From: CAZWRK01 sp964635875
Lineage (GTDB): Bacteria; Pseudomonadota; Gammaproteobacteria; Burkholderiales; Aquaspirillaceae
DNA length: 8,950 nt
Assembly: GCA_964635875.1 (NCBI GenBank)
Contig: CAZWRK010000151.1
Location: 1 to 8,950, forward strand
Reading direction: 5' to 3'
Positions 6,768 to 8,950 of this stretch are shown here, in pieces (the stretch's first letter is position 1; each line of letters opens with the position of its first letter). A program made the position numbers and the translations under genes. Below the pieces are notes generated by a model. It did no database searches. It was not told the origin of the DNA and was given only the letters and a program-made list of their open reading frames with translations.

Positions 6768-6793
6768 CGCGTTTTGCTCCGATGCGAAGCGCG
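6768..6793 (+). promoter_or_regulatory. Stem-loop in the gatC-gatA gap
   Basis: CGCGTTTTGC (6768-6777) pairs with GCGAAGCGCG (6784-6793). The result is a 10-bp stem with two G-U pairs and a 6-nt loop TCCGAT, within the 75-nt gap between gatC and gatA. No U-run follows directly, only a pyrimidine-rich stretch several bases later, so it does not look like a full terminator. It may be a processing or mRNA-stability element. The pairing is visible and the role is inferred. Confidence 0.4.
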
Positions 6794-6828
6794 GGTCACC
6801 TTATTTCCTCTTTGGGATATGTCCTTAA

Positions 6829-8283
6829 ATGATGCAAAACACGCTTAAACAGCTTGCAGATGCGCTCGCTGCCAAGACCGTGTCGAGCCGCGAACTCGTC
6901 TCTGCGGCGTTGGCGCGCATCGATGCGCTGAACCCGCAGCTCAATGCTTTTATTACTGTCGCCGATCCTGAAAGCGCGCTCGCGGCGGCCGATGCGGCCG
7001 ATGCGGCACGGGCGGCGGGCACTGCACATTGGTTGGCTGGCATTCCGCTGGCACATAAAGATGTCTTTGTGACCGAAGGCATGCGAACCACTTGCGGTTC
7101 GAACATGCTGAACAACTTTATTGGTCCTTACAACGCCACCGTCGTTGAAAAATGTTTGGCAGCCGGTTTGGTGACTGTTGGTAAGACCAATATGGACGAA
7201 TTCGCCATGGGTTCGTCGAATGAAAACTCATTCTATGGCCCCGCCAAAAATCCATGGGACTTCACTGCCGTTCCCGGTGGCAGTTCTGGTGGCTCGGCGG
7301 TGGCAGTGGCGGCCCGACTGGTGCCAGTGGCGACCGGCACCGATACCGGCGGCTCGATTCGCCAGCCCGCAGCGTTCTGCGGCATTACCGGTATTAAGCC
7401 GACGTATGGCGTGGTGTCGCGTTATGGCATGGTCGCGTATGCCAGCTCGCTGGATCAAGGCGGCCCGATGGCGCAAACCGCCGAAGATTGTGCACTCTTG
7501 CTCAATGTCATGGCTGGTTTTGATCAACGCGATTCGACCAGCCTCGAGCGTGCACCCGAAGATTACAGCCGTGATCTTAAAAACCCGATTCAAGGCCTCA
7601 AAATTGGCTTGCCCAAAGAGTTCTTTGCTGCAGGCTTAGACGCTGAGGTCGCCAAAGTGATTGATGATGCGGTGGCCGAGCTGAAACGCCTCGGCGCAAC
7701 CATCGTCGAGGTGAGTTTGCCAAAAACCGAGCTGTCGATTCCGGCTTACTATGTCATTGCGCCCGCCGAAGCTAGCTCGAATTTGAGCCGTTACGATGGT
7801 GTTCGCTACGGGCACCGTGCCGCCGAATATCGCGATTTAAATGATATGTACGAGCGCACCCGTGCCGAAGGCTTTGGCTCCGAAGTCAAACGCCGGATCT
7901 TGACGGGGGCTTATGTGTTATCGCATGGCTATTACGATGCGTATTACTTGAAAGCCCAGAAAATCCGCCGCCTGATTGCTGAAGATTTCCAAGCCGCTTT
8001 TGCCGACTGCGATGTGATCTTAGGGCCGGTTGCACCAACCGCCGCTTGGAATTTGGGCGAGAAGACCGAAGACCCCGTGGCGATGTATCTGGCGGATATT
8101 TACACCTTGGCCGTGAACTTGGCCGGTTTGCCGGGGATGAGTTTGCCCGCAGGCTTTACCGCCGGTGGTCGCCCGATTGGGGTGCAATTGATCGGCAATT
8201 ACTTCGCCGAAGCGCGCTTATTAAATGTGGCCCATCAGTTCCAGCAAATTACCGATTGGCACAACCGGACACCTGCCCTGTGA
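6829..8283 (+). CDS. gatA: GatA, Asp/Glu-tRNA amidotransferase subunit A (glutaminase)
   Basis: GatA is the amidase-signature subunit that hydrolyses glutamine and feeds ammonia to GatB for transamidation of tRNA-bound Asp or Glu. At 484 aa it has normal family length. The Ser-cisSer-Lys triad is complete: Lys77 in LAHKD, cis-Ser152 in PGGSSGGSAVAVAA (149-162), and nucleophile Ser176 in GTDTGGSIRQPA. These match Lys79, Ser154 and Ser178 of the S. aureus enzyme by spacing. Also present are TNMDEFAMGSSNENS (120-134) and the C-terminal LAGLPGMSLPAG and RPIGVQLIG segments. An Ala-rich stretch (48-63) is partly coded by the tandem unit GCGGCCGAT and is probably a helix. Two consecutive ATGs (6829, 6832) are possible starts. 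The Shine-Dalgarno is weak: GGGA at 6814-6817, 11 nt before the first ATG. The stop overlaps the next ORF's GTG as GTGA. Confidence 0.97.
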   Translation: MMQNTLKQLADALAAKTVSSRELVSAALARIDALNPQLNAFITVADPESALAAADAADAARAAGTAHWLAGIPLAHKDVFVTEGMRTTCGSNMLNNFIGPYNATVVEKCLAAGLVTVGKTNMDEFAMGSSNENSFYGPAKNPWDFTAVPGGSSGGSAVAVAARLVPVATGTDTGGSIRQPAAFCGITGIKPTYGVVSRYGMVAYASSLDQGGPMAQTAEDCALLLNVMAGFDQRDSTSLERAPEDYSRDLKNPIQGLKIGLPKEFFAAGLDAEVAKVIDDAVAELKRLGATIVEVSLPKTELSIPAYYVIAPAEASSNLSRYDGVRYGHRAAEYRDLNDMYERTRAEGFGSEVKRRILTGAYVLSHGYYDAYYLKAQKIRRLIAEDFQAAFADCDVILGPVAPTAAWNLGEKTEDPVAMYLADIYTLAVNLAGLPGMSLPAGFTAGGRPIGVQLIGNYFAEARLLNVAHQFQQITDWHNRTPAL

Positions 8284-8528
8284 GCTTAAAGCTGCGCTAT
8301 ATCACCAAACGCGGAAAATCTGTCGGTACGACACTGACGCCGCACCGTTTTCCTGATGGCCAATTTGCCGCCAGCCCGACGCATCTCGAACAGGATTTTA
8401 TTCGTGTTCGTAGCGAGCGCGAGTTGGTCGAGTTGGCCCAGCAGGGGCTCAAAATTTTGATGAGCAACATGAAGGTACCCGGCCACACCGTGCCGGTGCC
8501 GGTTGTCGCGGAAATCTACGAAAAATAG
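8280..8528 (+). CDS. Unrecognised 82-aa protein encoded between gatA and gatB
   Basis: I do not recognise this family. The frame starts with GTG inside a GTGA overlap with the gatA stop, and ends 10 nt before gatB. Such tight packing indicates a real, translationally coupled gene. Its codon use resembles gatA. The 82-aa product is basic (12 Lys+Arg against 8 Asp+Glu), has no Cys or Trp, and shows no signal peptide or membrane segment. By eye it may hold short strands (LKLRYIT, 3-9; KSVGTTLTP, 13-21; QFAAS, 28-32; FIRVRS, 40-45), one helix (RELVELAQQGL, 47-57), a strand KILMSNM (58-64), and a Val/Pro-rich end. The start rests on position and coupling: no ATG is available before codon 61, and the frame's upstream extension only overlaps gatA. 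A link to GatCAB, such as an accessory or regulatory role, is suggested solely by location. Confidence 0.8.
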   Translation: MSLKLRYITKRGKSVGTTLTPHRFPDGQFAASPTHLEQDFIRVRSERELVELAQQGLKILMSNMKVPGHTVPVPVVAEIYEK

Positions 8529-8538
8529 GTCTAGACCA

Positions 8539-8950
8539 ATGAAATGGGAAGTCGTTATCGGGCTTGAGGTCCACACCCAGCTCTCGACCCAGTCGAAAAT
8601 TTTTTCCGGTGCCTCTACCGCTTTTGGCGCAGAACCCAACACCCAAACCAGCACCGTCGATATCGCCTTGCCGGGCGTGTTGCCGGTTTTGAATCGGGTG
8701 GTGGTGGATAAGGCGATTCGCTTTGGTTTGGCGATTGGGGCCAAGATCAATCGCAAATCCATTTTTGCGCGTAAAAACTATTTTTACCCTGATTTGCCCA
8801 AGGGCTACCAGATCAGCCAGTTCGAGCTGCCGATTGTTGAAGGCGGCACGCTGACGATTCAGGTCGGCGAATACGAAAAAACCATCAACCTGACCCGCGC
8901 CCACCTGGAAGAAGACGCCGGCAAATCGCTGCACGAAGACTTCCACGGCA
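8539..8950 (+). CDS. gatB: GatB, Asp/Glu-tRNA amidotransferase subunit B (N-terminal part)
   Basis: GatB carries the kinase and transamidase site. It phosphorylates the side chain of tRNA-bound Asp or Glu with ATP, then replaces the phosphate with ammonia delivered from GatA. The first 137 codons are present and the gene runs off the right edge; the family is usually about 475-500 aa. The N-terminus MKWEVVIGLEVHTQL includes Glu10 and His12, which line the metal/active site in the S. aureus enzyme. Downstream are the FGAEPNT stretch (29-35), LPGVLPVLN (44-52), the GatB signature YFYPDLPKGYQISQ (81-94), and HLEEDAGK (122-129) with Glu124 at the expected active-site position. The ATG lies 10 nt after the preceding small ORF, with AGG overlapping that ORF's stop and GGT in a 10-bp palindrome (8528-8537). 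The visible part is intact. Confidence 0.97.
   Translation, partial: MKWEVVIGLEVHTQLSTQSKIFSGASTAFGAEPNTQTSTVDIALPGVLPVLNRVVVDKAIRFGLAIGAKINRKSIFARKNYFYPDLPKGYQISQFELPIVEGGTLTIQVGEYEKTINLTRAHLEEDAGKSLHEDFHG

Noticed and set aside
6984..7001. Tandem GCGGCCGAT repeat in gatA as a variable repeat
   Set aside because: There are only two copies, coding for part of an Ala-rich helix; too few copies to suggest repeat-length variation.
7178..7639. 153-codon plus-strand and 121-codon minus-strand frames within gatA
   Set aside because: Both are shadows of gatA, whose own frame carries the complete catalytic triad.
8528..8537. GGTCTAGACC palindrome before gatB as a hairpin or operator
   Set aside because: With no loop bases only about three pairs could form in RNA. 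A 10-bp palindrome by itself is common, and it simply overlaps the gatB ribosome-binding area.
8286..8946. Two overlapping minus-strand frames (158 and 165 codons) opposite the small ORF and gatB
   Set aside because: They oppose a clear gatB and a tightly packed coupled ORF, and show no protein-family features.

Overview
The window carries two conserved housekeeping operons transcribed away from a shared 251-bp spacer (6215-6465). A cell-shape (elongasome) operon lies on the minus strand and a tRNA-dependent amidotransferase operon on the plus strand. The protein sequences, the mreB-mreC-mreD-mrdA-rodA order, and the divergent gatCAB neighbour fit a betaproteobacterium, possibly of the Neisseriales. 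That placement is inference from protein character and synteny. No mobile element, CRISPR array, tRNA or rRNA gene is visible.

Minus strand, in transcription order: mreB (6214-5171) encodes an actin-like filament protein. After a gap holding a strong hairpin comes mreC (5101-4202), a membrane-anchored periplasmic scaffold. mreD (4205-3702) is an integral membrane partner that overlaps mreC by an ATGA. mrdA/PBP2 (3695-1650) is the transpeptidase, and rodA (1653-538), a SEDS glycosyltransferase, overlaps mrdA by an ATGA. A probable intrinsic terminator (532-499) follows rodA. Beyond it, an unrecognised same-strand gene starts at 480 and runs off the left edge. The five mre/mrd/rod products form one machine: MreB filaments, through MreC and MreD, position and activate the RodA-PBP2 synthase that inserts side-wall peptidoglycan.

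Plus strand: gatC (6466-6753), gatA (6829-8283), an unrecognised 82-residue ORF (8280-8528) wedged between gatA and gatB, and gatB (8539 to the right edge, 137 codons seen). GatCAB converts Glu-tRNA(Gln) and/or Asp-tRNA(Asn) to the amidated forms.

Most of the window is ordinary. The items worth a second look are the small gene inside the gat operon, the unknown gene after rodA, the mreB-mreC hairpin (a possible attenuator that would raise MreB over MreC/MreD), and the palindromes and possible leader peptide in the divergent spacer.
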